Position numbers and translations under genes: made by a program. The notes under the pieces were generated by a model. It ran no database searches. It had not been told where the DNA came from and was given only the letters and a program-made list of their open reading frames with translations. Shown in pieces: positions 35,679 through 44,686 of a stretch of 64,000 nt of DNA. How positions within the stretch are numbered: the stretch's first letter is position 1; each line of letters opens with the position of its first letter. The DNA is from AP-15 sp963787425 (lineage in GTDB: Bacteria > Pseudomonadota > Alphaproteobacteria > ATCC43930 > CGMCC-115725). Where the stretch lies: NCBI GenBank assembly GCA_963787425.1, contig CAWBCV010000002.1, positions 1 to 64,000 of the forward strand. Reading direction: 5' to 3'.

Positions 35679-36905
35679 GTGAAACTTGCCGCAGCACTGG
35701 GTTTTGGGGTCGTCCTGGCGCTGACCGCCACAGCCTCGGCGCAGATCGAGCCCTTCTCATCCGGCAATGTCGTCAAGATCGGTGTGCTCACTGACATGTC
35801 GAGCATTTACGCCGATATCGGCGGCCCGGGGTCGGTCGAGGCGGCGCGGATGGCGATCGCGGATTTCGGCGGCACCGTGAACGGCAAGAGGATCGAGCTG
35901 GTCAGCGCCGATCACCAGAACAAACTCGATCTCGGTGCGGCGATCGCCAATCAATGGTTTGGCAATGACGGTGTCGACGCGATCGCCGACGTGGCGACTT
36001 CGAGTGTGGCCCTCGCCGTGCAGGAGGTCGCGCACAGCAGGAACAAGGTCTTGCTAATCTCTGGCGCAGCCGCTTCCGACCTCACCGGCAGGGCCTGCTC
36101 ACCGACCTCGGTCCATTGGACTTACGATACCGTCGCATTGGCGAACGGCACTGGGGGGGCAGTCGTCAGATCCGGCGGCGACACCTGGTTCTTCATCACT
36201 GCAGATTACGCCTTTGGCTACGACCTCGAGCGCGACACGGCAAAAGTGGTCAGGCAAAGCGGCGGCTGGGTTCTGGGGTCGGTCCGGGCGCCGCTCATGA
36301 CCGCAAACTTCTCTCCCTTCCTGACGCAGGCGCAGGCCTCGAGGACAAAGATCATCGGGCTTGCCAATGCCGGCGGCGACACGATCAACTCGATCAAGCA
36401 GGCCGCTAAGCTCGGCATCGTCGAGGGTGGACAGAAGCTTGCCGGGTTGCTCCTTTTCATTTCCGACATCCACAGACTTGGCCTACAGACCGCGCAGGGG
36501 TTGCTACTGACGTCGGCCTTCTACTGGGATCAGAACGATCACACGCGGGCGTGGTCGAAGCGTTTTTTCGACAAGATGAAGCGCGAGCCGACGATGGTCC
36601 AGGCCGGGGTGTACGGTTCGATCATGCACTACCTCACGGCGATCAAGGCGACCGGCACCGCCGACGGTCCCACCGTCGTCAAGCAGATGAAGGCGACGCC
36701 GGTCAACGATTTCATGACCAAGAACGGCAGGATCCGGGAGGATGGCACGCTTATTCGCGACATGTATCTGTTCGAGGTCAAGAGCCCGTCGGAATCCAAA
36801 GGCCGGTGGGATTACTACAAGCAGATCGCAGTGGTCCCGGGGGAAGAGGCGTTCAAGCCGCTGGGCCCCAACGAATGCTACATGTCGAGATCGCTCAGTA
36901 ATTGA
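35679..36905 (+). CDS. Branched-chain amino acid-type (Peripla_BP_6) substrate-binding protein
   Basis: 408 residues from GTG 35679, with AAGGA seven bases upstream and a signal peptide immediately (LAAALGFGVVLALTATASAQ). The mature protein begins VVKIGVLTDMSSIYADIGGP and continues IELVSADHQNKLDLGAAIAN, the LivJ-like type I fold, through TWFFITADYAFGYDLERD. No LivHMGF genes are adjacent, so it is an orphan binding protein. Similar orphans bind aromatic or short organic acids, but the ligand is unknown here. Confidence 0.88.
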   Translation: MKLAAALGFGVVLALTATASAQIEPFSSGNVVKIGVLTDMSSIYADIGGPGSVEAARMAIADFGGTVNGKRIELVSADHQNKLDLGAAIANQWFGNDGVDAIADVATSSVALAVQEVAHSRNKVLLISGAAASDLTGRACSPTSVHWTYDTVALANGTGGAVVRSGGDTWFFITADYAFGYDLERDTAKVVRQSGGWVLGSVRAPLMTANFSPFLTQAQASRTKIIGLANAGGDTINSIKQAAKLGIVEGGQKLAGLLLFISDIHRLGLQTAQGLLLTSAFYWDQNDHTRAWSKRFFDKMKREPTMVQAGVYGSIMHYLTAIKATGTADGPTVVKQMKATPVNDFMTKNGRIREDGTLIRDMYLFEVKSPSESKGRWDYYKQIAVVPGEEAFKPLGPNECYMSRSLSN

Positions 36906-36969
36906 TCGATAGAGAACCCGCAAGCTGCTCGCACGGCCACCGCCTCACCGCCCCCAAGTCGCCCGCCCG

Positions 36970-37875
36970 TCAGTTGCGGGCTATGCGATAATGCGCGTGC
37001 AGTCGCGGCGGGCCATCGCTCTCGACGATACCGCGCCCGACGAGATCGATCAAATGCGCATGGACGGAACGTCCGGCGGCCCGGCGCAGCCCCGGCTGCA
37101 GGCCGGTATATAGCCGTTCGACGATTGCCTCGATCCGCCCTACACCGGCCCTCAGGCAGTCGAGAATGCCCGCCTCACGTTCGCGCCGATGGGCGATGAA
37201 GGTGCGGACATAATCCCGCGGCTCGGTGATGGCCGGTCCGTGCGTCGGCCAATAGACCGCATCCGCACGGCCGAGCAGCTTGTCGAGCGAGGCCATATAG
37301 GCCGCCATGTCGCCGTCGGGCGGCGCGATTACGCTCGTCGACCACCCCATGACATGATCGCCGCTGAATAGTATTCCGCTGTCCGGCAAAGCGAAGCACA
37401 GATGGTTCGAGGTGTGGCCCGGAGTGTGCACCGCCTCGAAGACCCAACCCTTGCCGGCGATTCGGTCGCCGTCGCCGATCGTCTTGTCGGGGACGAAATC
37501 CCAATCGCCGCCTTCCTCGACCGCCGGGTCGCCGCGCTTGCCGCCGGCGTGCGGGCCGAACCCAAAGGTCGAAGCGCCGGTTGCCGCCTGCAGCGCCCGC
37601 GCCGCCGGCGAGTGGTCGCGGTGCGTGTGCGTGATCAGGATATGCGTGACCTGGTCGCCCGCGAGGCCCGCGAGCAGCGCCTCGACGTGCTCGGCGAGGT
37701 CAGGCCCCGGGTCGATCACCGCGACCTCCCCGTGGCCCACGACGTAGGTCCCGGTGCCCCGGAAGGTAAATGGGCTGGGATTGTGCGCTACGATGCGCCG
37801 GATCATTGGCGCGACCGGCTCCAGCCGGCCATATTCGAACGAAAATTCGCGGCGAAACGGGATCTCGACGGCCAT
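36970..37875 (-). CDS. MBL-fold metallo-hydrolase (LACTB2-like)
   Basis: 301 residues. The zinc-binding signature LITHTHRDHSPAARAL, later His in VHTPGHTSNHLCF, Asp in LFSGDHVMGWS and His in WPTHGPAI give a complete two-metal set. A C-terminal winged-helix-like part (about 225-301, VERLYTGLQPGLRRAAGRSV) matches the LACTB2/beta-lactamase-like-2 group. Those proteins include endoribonucleases and thioester hydrolases; the substrate here is unknown. No signal peptide. Confidence 0.87.
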   Translation of the reverse strand: MAVEIPFRREFSFEYGRLEPVAPMIRRIVAHNPSPFTFRGTGTYVVGHGEVAVIDPGPDLAEHVEALLAGLAGDQVTHILITHTHRDHSPAARALQAATGASTFGFGPHAGGKRGDPAVEEGGDWDFVPDKTIGDGDRIAGKGWVFEAVHTPGHTSNHLCFALPDSGILFSGDHVMGWSTSVIAPPDGDMAAYMASLDKLLGRADAVYWPTHGPAITEPRDYVRTFIAHRREREAGILDCLRAGVGRIEAIVERLYTGLQPGLRRAAGRSVHAHLIDLVGRGIVESDGPPRLHAHYRIARN

Positions 37876-37952
37876 GGGACGGAGATTACAGGAATTTCCG
37901 CAAACCGCCTAATGGCGGGCTGAACTTAGGTAGCAAACAGCACCCGGAAGGC

Positions 37953-38928
37953 TTAATGCGCCGCGCCGGCGGAGCCGGTGCCCTTTCTGAGGAACGCGAC
38001 CGGCAAAATTGCGACAATCAGGACGGAGCCAAGCAGCGCGAAGCAGTCGGCGTAACCCATGATTGTCGCCTGGGCGCGGATTGCTTGGCCAACGGCGATT
38101 ATGGCGCGGTGCAGCGCCCATGCGGGGTCGGGGAACCCGTGCGACATAAAGTATTGCTGCATATGGGTGAGCCGATTGCGAGTGGCCGGTTCGAGCAGCG
38201 ACACCCGTCGATGATGAAGGTCTGGAACTGCTCGCGTTTCGTAAAGAACGTCTCGATTGCAGCGGTGCCGATCGCCCCGCCAAGGTTGCGCATCATGTTG
38301 AACAGGCCCGATGCGGCGCCTGCCTCTTCCGGCGTGATCCCGACCATCGCGATCGCGGAGATCGGCGTCATGACGATCGCCTGGCCGAGCGCTCGGACAA
38401 CGTCGGGCCAGAAGAGCTGCGGCGCAGCGTAGTTGAGGTCGAGCTCGAGATTCATAAAGCAGCTGGCGGCGAATATGAAGAGACCGGTGCCGACGAGCAG
38501 GCGGGCGTCGATGCGCTTCATCAACAGCGGCACGAGTGGGATCACCAACAGTTGCGGCATCCCGGTCCACGCCACAACCTCGCCGCTCCGCTCGGCATCG
38601 AAACCCTGTGTCACGGCGAGATACTGGGGCAACAGATAGGCCGACGCGTAGAGGGCGAAGCCGAGCAGAAAATTTCCCAAGGTGCCGAAGCCGAAATTCC
38701 GGCGCCCAAGCAGCGGGAAATTGACCAGCGGTTCTGGTGTCAAGAACTCGAGCACGACGAAGGCGCCGAGCGTGACCGCCGCGAGCAGGCTCAATTTGAC
38801 GATGAAGGGCGAGCCGAACCAGTCATAGACGTTGCCGTCGTCGAGCACGGTCTGGAGGGCGGCAAGGCCGACCGCGATCAGCGCAATGCCGCGCCAGTTG
38901 CGGTTGCGCAGCAGCCCCAGTGCTTAGA
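37953..38928 (-). pseudogene. Truncated, frameshifted DHA2-type MFS drug efflux pump
   Basis: The C-terminal two-thirds of an EmrB-like 14-TM transporter. Recognisable from about 38928 (LGLLRNRNWRGIALIAVG) through VNFPLLGRRNFGFGTLGNFL, PQYLAVTQGFDAERSGEVVA and AGAASGLFNMMRNLGGAIGT. Near 38203-38210 one base is missing and the rest (SLLEPATRNRLTHMQQYF, DCFALLGSVLIVAILPVAF) is in another frame. Upstream of 38928 the homology stops abruptly, so the first several helices are gone. Not functional as a pump. Confidence 0.82.
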
Positions 38929-38934
38929 GTCATT

Positions 38935-39535
38935 CAGAGGATTCACAAGGGCATCGGGATATGCGATATTGGGCCATGACTTGGGGATGGGCCATGGGAC
39001 AACAAATATGTGTGGTATTGCCTCCCAGCCGACCAGCAACACCACATCGCCCATGTCATTCTCCGGCTGGCCGGTGCGGATGGATGAACCACGGTGCCGC
39101 TGCCGCCCGGAGAGCACGCCGCCATCACTGCCCCAAAGCCTGCCGCTGCCCATGGCCAATTTGCGACCAATGGGTTACGCTCAGCTTCGATTGCTTGATC
39201 GAGAAGCTTTGTATTGCGCACGAGCTGGTGGCCGATGATCTCGTTTGTGGTGTTCAAGACGCCCCCGAGGGGTGCATCCACATTTTCCGGCCCGGCGAGC
39301 CGTTCATGCAGATCTGTTTTTGCCCGCGGAACCTCAGCTCGAGCTGGTGCCGATGGATGAAGAGGAAGCGGCCGAGCGCGAGATGCGCTATCGACGCATG
39401 CACGCCAGCCGCGACACATTGGGCAAAGAATTGATCTGGACCTCGTCGACCAACACCGTGTTCGACGCTTCCTACCGCAACATCCTGCGCGCGGCACGGG
39501 CGAAGGCGCGGGGGGGGGCCGGGTCCTAAAACCCC
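38935..39535 (+). pseudogene. Degenerate coding remnant, unidentified
   Basis: Plus-strand pieces in different frames look like protein but do not join into an intact gene: DNKYVWYCLPADQQHHIAHV at about 38998-39060, VQDAPEGCIHIFRPGEPF near 39250-39310, and PMDEEEAAEREMRYRRM with LGKELIWTSSTNTVFDASY at about 39352-39470. I could not place it in a family. It borders the truncated MFS gene, so a deletion or rearrangement probably joined the two. Confidence 0.4.
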
Positions 39536-39578
39536 TGCCAAGGTCTCAGCGGCGGCAGCCGCGTTGCCGGCTCGTTCG

Positions 39579-39979
39579 TCAGCGCCCGCCAACGATCACG
39601 CCGCCTACGCCTGGCATGCCGATAAAGGCATTGTTGTGATGGTGATGGTGGTGATGGGCGTAGGCTTGGTGATGATGGTGGTGTGGCGTTTGTAGGCAGG
39701 GGGACCATAGGGGTAATTAGGAGTTGGTGGTGAATAATAAGGATAATAATGAGCCTGGGCGAGCTCGACATCATTGAGACGCTCGGCCGCCTTCGCGCGG
39801 GCCGCGTTGTCAGCCTTCAACACCGCCGCGGGGTTTGAGATCGGCGCGAGCAGGTCGGCATAAGAGGACGTCTGCAGCGCCTCCGCGGGTCCGGCGCAGG
39901 AACTCGTGGCAGCTTGCACAGTGCTCATGGTCGCCAGTCCAGCAACCGCGCCGAGCAACCCGGCGATCTTCTTATCCAT
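39579..39979 (-). CDS. Small exported histidine-rich protein, frameshifted
   Basis: From ATG 39979: a signal peptide (AGLLGAVAGLATMSTVQAA), a mature part with NPAAVLKADNAARAKAAERL and the Tyr/Pro segment HYYPYYSPPTPNYPYGPPAY. Beyond about 39690 another frame gives a His cluster (HHHHQAYAHHHHHHNN) and the end MPGVGGVIVGGR, stop at 39579; the current frame gives a Thr/Ile string instead. The His-rich ending looks natural for small rhizobial periplasmic proteins and would bind metals such as nickel, copper or zinc. Function unknown. Confidence 0.6.
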
Positions 39980-40558
39980 CTAATTCCTCCATTCTCGCAA
40001 CGCCGGAAGGCGTTTGCTCATACGCTGAACAAGAGTAGTAATTGGAGGGTTTCGAATAAGGAAACCTGACGCGCTTCGCTGCGAGCGAGCCGTTGCTCGA
40101 CATCTCGACATGGCAATGACTCCGAATAAAAATTAACTAAATTCGATGTTGACGGCTCGATGTGGCTCAGAGCAGTTCGCAGCGTCTCCCACCTCACCCT
40201 CCCGTCGCTTCGCGCGACGGGTTCCTCCCATTCCTGCTTGCAGGGCGAAGAGTGGCGCAGAATTGGCCTCGAAGCGTTCGGCCAGGCCGCGCACGGTTTC
40301 GTCATAGGCCTGCGGTCGGACCAGATGCCGAACCTTCGGGCAGCTTCCCCACACGAAGAAGCCGAAATTCGCCTTCTTGCCTCGCGGTATCGCGGCTGGA
40401 GGCAGTTGCACAACTCGCCGTGCATTCCAGAGCCGAGTTGGCAATAAATGTGCTAGGAAATAAAGGTATGGTCCGACGCGTTCGACTGAGCTGATTGCCG
40501 CCGGCTAGAGCGGGCGGCGGCCGCTGCTGTTTAACCTCTTGAGGGGGAAATCGATCCG
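39980..40558. other. Intergenic region, no secure gene
   Basis: About 580 bases before ugd. A palindrome (CCCGTCG at 40201-40207, CGACGGG at 40215-40221) sits in a CCTCACCCTCCCGTC-type non-coding repeat. A minus-strand frame at 40133-40444 (KKANFGFFVWGSCPKVRHLV) looks partly protein-like but has no supported start or family. The promoter of the ugd cluster is probably at the right end. Confidence 0.45.
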
Positions 40559-41902
40559 ATGCGCATCGCAGTGATCGGGACGGGGTATGTGGGTCTGGTT
40601 TCGGGAGCGTGTTTTTCCGAATTCGGAGTTTCGGTGACCTGTGTCGACACGGATTCGGCAAAGATCGCGCGGCTGCGGCGCGGCGAAATGCCGATCTACG
40701 AGCCGGGGCTCGAGGCGTTGGTCGGGGCCAATACGGCGGCGGGGCGGCTGGCCTTTACCACCGAGCTCTTGCCGGCGATCGAGGGGACCGATGCGGTCTT
40801 CATCGCGGTAGGCACCCCGTCGCGGCGCGGCGACGGGCACGCCGACCTCAGCTATGTCTTTGCTGCGGCTGCGGAGACCGGCCGGGCTTTGGCCGAGGTC
40901 CGAGCCGGGGGCTACACGGTCGTGGTGACCAAGTCGACGGTGCCGGTCGGCACCGGGCGCGAAGTCGCCGCGATCCTGCGCCGGGTCTGTCCGAGTGGTG
41001 ATTTCGACGTCGCCTCAAACCCGGAATTTCTGCGCGAGGGCTCGGCAATCGAGGATTTCATGCGCCCTGACCGGGTGGTGATCGGCGCCGATGACGGCCG
41101 GGCCCGGGAGATCATGCGCCAGCTCTACCGGCCGCTCTATCTGAGCGAAACGCCGATGCTGTTTACCGACATCGAGACCGCCGAGTTGATCAAGTACGCC
41201 GCCAACGCCTTTCTCGCGACCAAGATCACCTTCATCAACGAGATCGCCGATCTGTGCGAAAGGGTGGGCGCCGATGTCCAGGACGTGGCCCGCGGCATCG
41301 GCCTCGACGGACGTATCGGCCGCAAGTTTCTGCATGCCGGGCCGGGTTTTGGCGGCTCGTGCTTTCCCAAGGACTGCCAGGCCTTGGTGCGCACCGCCAG
41401 CGAAGCCAAGGCAAATCTTTCGATCGTCGAGACGGTGGTGCAGGTCAACGAGGCGCGCAAGGCCCGCATGGCCGAAAAGATCATCTCCGCCTGCGGCGGC
41501 ACAGTCGCCGGCAAGACGATCGCCGTCCTCGGCCTCACATTCAAGCCCAACACCGACGACATGCGCGACAGCCCCAGCCTCGCCATCCTGCCGCGCCTAG
41601 CCGCGGCGGGCGCGGCGATCCGCGCTTTCGACCCGGCTGGTATCGACGAGGCGAGAAACCTGATGCCTAACCTCGTCTACTGCGACGATGCCTATGAAGC
41701 CGCCGAGGGTGCCGATGCACTGGTGCTGCTGACCGAATGGAACGAATTCCGCGCCCTCGATCTCGCCCGCGTCGGGCGGCTGCTCGCAGAGCCGCTGGTG
41801 ATCGACCTGCGCAACATCTATCAGCCAGCCGAAATGGCGGCCGCCGGGCTCTCCTATGTCAGCATCGGCCGCCCGCCACAGCTCTCCCGAGCCTCAGCCT
41901 AG
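40559..41902 (+). CDS. ugd: UDP-glucose 6-dehydrogenase
   Basis: Oxidises UDP-glucose to UDP-glucuronate with two NAD+, a precursor for exopolysaccharide and envelope sugars. 447 residues with an N-terminal Rossmann domain (MRIAVIGTGYVGLVSGACF), a central domain with DIETAELIKYAANAFLATKI, the catalytic cysteine loop GFGGSCFPKDCQAL and the C-terminal UDP-binding domain starting TIAVLGLTFKPNTDDMRDSP. The complete active site suggests an active enzyme. It opens a four-gene cluster; the next gene uses its product. Confidence 0.94.
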   Translation: MRIAVIGTGYVGLVSGACFSEFGVSVTCVDTDSAKIARLRRGEMPIYEPGLEALVGANTAAGRLAFTTELLPAIEGTDAVFIAVGTPSRRGDGHADLSYVFAAAAETGRALAEVRAGGYTVVVTKSTVPVGTGREVAAILRRVCPSGDFDVASNPEFLREGSAIEDFMRPDRVVIGADDGRAREIMRQLYRPLYLSETPMLFTDIETAELIKYAANAFLATKITFINEIADLCERVGADVQDVARGIGLDGRIGRKFLHAGPGFGGSCFPKDCQALVRTASEAKANLSIVETVVQVNEARKARMAEKIISACGGTVAGKTIAVLGLTFKPNTDDMRDSPSLAILPRLAAAGAAIRAFDPAGIDEARNLMPNLVYCDDAYEAAEGADALVLLTEWNEFRALDLARVGRLLAEPLVIDLRNIYQPAEMAAAGLSYVSIGRPPQLSRASA

Positions 41903-41921
41903 CCATAACCCCGGATTTCGC

Positions 41922-42902
41922 ATGAGCTCTGTCAGAAAGCGCGTTCTCGTGACCGGCGGCGCCGGTTTTCTCGGCTCCCACCTCTGCGAGCGGCTGGTGG
42001 CCCACGGCGACGACGTGTTGTGCGTCGACAACTACTTCACCGGCCGCAAGGACAATATCGCCGGCCTGTTGAGGGTTCCGCATTTCGAAGCGATGCGGCA
42101 CGACATCACCCATCCCCTGTTTGTCGAGGCCGACGAAATCTACAACCTCGCCTGCCCGGCCTCGCCGATCCACTACCAGTTCGATCCGGTGCAGACCACC
42201 AAGACCAGCGTCATCGGCGCGATCAACATGCTCGGTCTCGCCAAGCGGCTGAAGGCCAAGATCTTTCAGGCTTCGACTTCGGAGGTATATGGCGACCCGA
42301 CCTTGCATCCGCAGCCGGAAGCCTATCGCGGCAATGTCAATCCGATCGGTCCACGTGCTTGCTACGACGAGGGCAAGCGCTGCGCCGAGACGCTGTTCTT
42401 CGACTATTTCCGCCAGCACAGTCTGCGAATCCGCGTCGTCCGTATCTTCAACACCTACGGCCCGAGGATGCACCCCAATGACGGGCGCGTCGTCTCCAAC
42501 TTCATCGTGCAGGCCCTGCAGGGCGCGCCGATCACCCTCTATGGCGACGGCAGCCAGACCCGCGCCTTCTGCTATGTCGACGATTTGATCGACGGCTTCC
42601 TCGCGTTGATGGCCGCTCCGGACGATGTCACCGGCCCGGTCAATCTCGGCAACCCGGTCGAGACCTCGGTTGCCGAACTCGCAGACATGATCGTCGAGAT
42701 GGTCGGCTCGCGCTCGAAGATTATCCGCCGGCCGCTGCCGATCGACGATCCGGTCCAGCGTTGTCCCGACATCGCCGAAGCCGAGCGGATTCTCGGCTGG
42801 CATCCCAAGACAGCCCTGAGAGACGGCCTAGCCCGTACCATCGACTACTTCGACAAGCTGCTCGGCTCGAACCCCGGACGAGGACACGAGGTGTCCCCGT
42901 AG
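41922..42902 (+). CDS. uxs: UDP-glucuronate decarboxylase (UDP-xylose synthase)
   Basis: An extended SDR enzyme of 326 residues from ATG 41922. The NAD motif is VLVTGGAGFLGSHLCERL. The segment YNLACPASPIHYQFDPVQTT is diagnostic for UDP-xylose synthases, and the catalytic Tyr/Lys pair is in GPRACYDEGKRCAETLF. It converts UDP-glucuronate to UDP-xylose with loss of CO2, so it acts directly on the Ugd product encoded 19 bases upstream. UDP-xylose could feed lipopolysaccharide or exopolysaccharide. Confidence 0.9.
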   Translation: MSSVRKRVLVTGGAGFLGSHLCERLVAHGDDVLCVDNYFTGRKDNIAGLLRVPHFEAMRHDITHPLFVEADEIYNLACPASPIHYQFDPVQTTKTSVIGAINMLGLAKRLKAKIFQASTSEVYGDPTLHPQPEAYRGNVNPIGPRACYDEGKRCAETLFFDYFRQHSLRIRVVRIFNTYGPRMHPNDGRVVSNFIVQALQGAPITLYGDGSQTRAFCYVDDLIDGFLALMAAPDDVTGPVNLGNPVETSVAELADMIVEMVGSRSKIIRRPLPIDDPVQRCPDIAEAERILGWHPKTALRDGLARTIDYFDKLLGSNPGRGHEVSP

Positions 42903-42911
42903 GAGGCGCCT

Positions 42912-43805
42912 GTGAGGGTTCTGGTGTTCGGGGCGGGAGGGCAGGTTGGCGGCGAGGTTTGCCGCGCAGCTCGGCCTGCATGGTTCGAGCTCATACCTCT
43001 CGATCGGAACGCGGCCGACATCACCAAGGCAGCGGTCGTAAGCGCCGCGATCGCGCGGGAAAGCCCCGACCTGGTCATCAATCTCGCTGCTGATACCGCG
43101 GTCGACCGCGCCGAAAGCGAGCCGGAAGGGGCTTGGGCGGTCAATTGCGCGGGAGCTGCTCATATCGCTGCGGTATGCGGCGAGAACGCGACGCCGCTGG
43201 TTCATCTGTCGACCGACTACGTGTTCGACGGGCGCCAGAGCGAGCCCTACTGCGAGACGGATGCCGTCAACCCGCTCAATGTTTATGGGCGCAGCAAGGA
43301 AGCCGCCGAGCGTGCCGTGCGTGCGGCGGCGCCTCACCACATCATCTTGCGGACCGCCTGGGTGTACGGGGCATATGGAGCAAATTTCGTGAAGACCATG
43401 CTGCGGCTCGGGGCCGAGCGGCCGGTCCTGCGCGTCGTCGCGGACCAGCGCGGCTGTCCTACCGCCGCCGCCGATATCGCTGCCGCGCTGATCGCGATCG
43501 CCCGGCACATCGAGCGCGGCGGGACGGAATGGGGCACTTTCCATTTCGCCGCGGCCGGCAGCACCAGCTGGCATGGATTTGCCGAGGAGATCATCGGTGT
43601 GGCACGGCCGCTTGGCGCGTGGCGGAGCGGACAGGGGCCGCGGGTCGAGCCGATCACCACCGACCAATATCCGACGGCGGCGCGCCGGCCGATCAACTCG
43701 GTGCTCGTTTGCCGCAAGATCGCAGCCCTCGGTGTTTCTCCGCCACCATGGCGGTCGAGCCTTCCTGCTGTGGTTCGAGAGCTTGTCGGGGCTGAAATCA
43801 GATGA
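42912..43805 (+). CDS. rfbD: dTDP-4-dehydrorhamnose reductase
   Basis: 297 residues from GTG 42912 with AGGAGG five bases upstream. The last step of dTDP-L-rhamnose synthesis. Rossmann start VLVFGAGGQVGGEVC, catalytic region LVHLSTDYVFDGRQSEPYCE and NPLNVYGRSKEAAE (Tyr/Lys pair), then ILRTAWVYGAYGANFVKTML. The stop overlaps the rfbA start (ATGA). rfbB and rfbC are not in this window, so the pathway must be completed from elsewhere. Confidence 0.92.
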   Translation: MRVLVFGAGGQVGGEVCRAARPAWFELIPLDRNAADITKAAVVSAAIARESPDLVINLAADTAVDRAESEPEGAWAVNCAGAAHIAAVCGENATPLVHLSTDYVFDGRQSEPYCETDAVNPLNVYGRSKEAAERAVRAAAPHHIILRTAWVYGAYGANFVKTMLRLGAERPVLRVVADQRGCPTAAADIAAALIAIARHIERGGTEWGTFHFAAAGSTSWHGFAEEIIGVARPLGAWRSGQGPRVEPITTDQYPTAARRPINSVLVCRKIAALGVSPPPWRSSLPAVVRELVGAEIR

Positions 43806-44674
43806 AGGGCATCATTCTGGCCGGCGGTCACGGCACCCGGCTTTATCCGGCCACTCTGGCGTTGAGCAAGCAGCTGCTGCCCGTCTACGACAAGCCGATG
43901 GTGTATTATCCGCTGACGACCCTGATGCTGGCGGGTGTCCGGGACATTCTGGTCATCACGACGCCGACGGAACTGCCCCGCTTCGCCAGCTTGCTTCGGG
44001 ACGGCGGGCAGTGGGGCCTTTCGATCCGCTATGCCGAACAGGCTGAGCCCGAGGGGCTGGCGCAGGCCCTCGTCATCGGGCGAAGCTTTGTCGGCGGCGA
44101 CCACGTCGCGTTGGTTCTGGGAGACAATATCTTCTACGGGCATGGACTTCCCGATATGCTCAGGCAGGCGGCGACGCCGCGCTCGGGCGCCACGATCTTT
44201 GCCTACCAAGTGCGCCACCCGGAAGCCTATGGGGTGGTCGAATTCGGCGCCGACGGCGCCCCCGTCGCCATCGTCGAAAAACCGTCGCAGCCACGCTCGC
44301 ACTGGGCTGTCACCGGTCTATACGTCTACGACAATTCCGCTCCGCAGATCGCCGCCTCTCTGAAGCCCTCGGCCCGTGGTGAATTGGAGATTACCGACCT
44401 CAACAACGTCTACCTGTCTCGGGGGATGCTCAAGGTCCAGCGGTTCGGACGCGGCTATGCGTGGTTTGATACCGGGACCCACGATTCGCTGTTGGAGGCA
44501 TCCGAATTCGTCCGCACGATAGAGCTGCGCCAGGGCTTGAAGATTGCCTGCGTCGAGGAGGTCGCGTACCGCATGGGCTACATCGACATGGACCAGCTCC
44601 TCAGCCTTGCCCGGGCTTTCAGCACGAGCGGGTACGGCAGCTATCTCGAGCGGCTCGTCGAAGAGCCTTGCTGA
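43802..44674 (+). CDS. rfbA: Glucose-1-phosphate thymidylyltransferase
   Basis: 290 residues; makes dTDP-glucose from dTTP and glucose-1-phosphate, the first step to dTDP-rhamnose. The N-terminal nucleotide-binding signature GIILAGGHGTRLYPATLALS is complete, followed by LLPVYDKPMVYYPLTTLMLA, VLGDNIFYGHG and YAWFDTGTHDSLLEASEFV. Overlaps rfbD by four bases, so the two are translationally coupled. Converges with cysNC with a gap of only 12 bases. Confidence 0.94.
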   Translation: MKGIILAGGHGTRLYPATLALSKQLLPVYDKPMVYYPLTTLMLAGVRDILVITTPTELPRFASLLRDGGQWGLSIRYAEQAEPEGLAQALVIGRSFVGGDHVALVLGDNIFYGHGLPDMLRQAATPRSGATIFAYQVRHPEAYGVVEFGADGAPVAIVEKPSQPRSHWAVTGLYVYDNSAPQIAASLKPSARGELEITDLNNVYLSRGMLKVQRFGRGYAWFDTGTHDSLLEASEFVRTIELRQGLKIACVEEVAYRMGYIDMDQLLSLARAFSTSGYGSYLERLVEEPC

Positions 44675-44686
44675 TACGGCAATTTC

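Noticed and set aside
40133..40447. Small genes on either strand upstream of ugd
   Set aside because: Partly protein-like but lying over a palindromic non-coding repeat, with no start signal or recognisable family.
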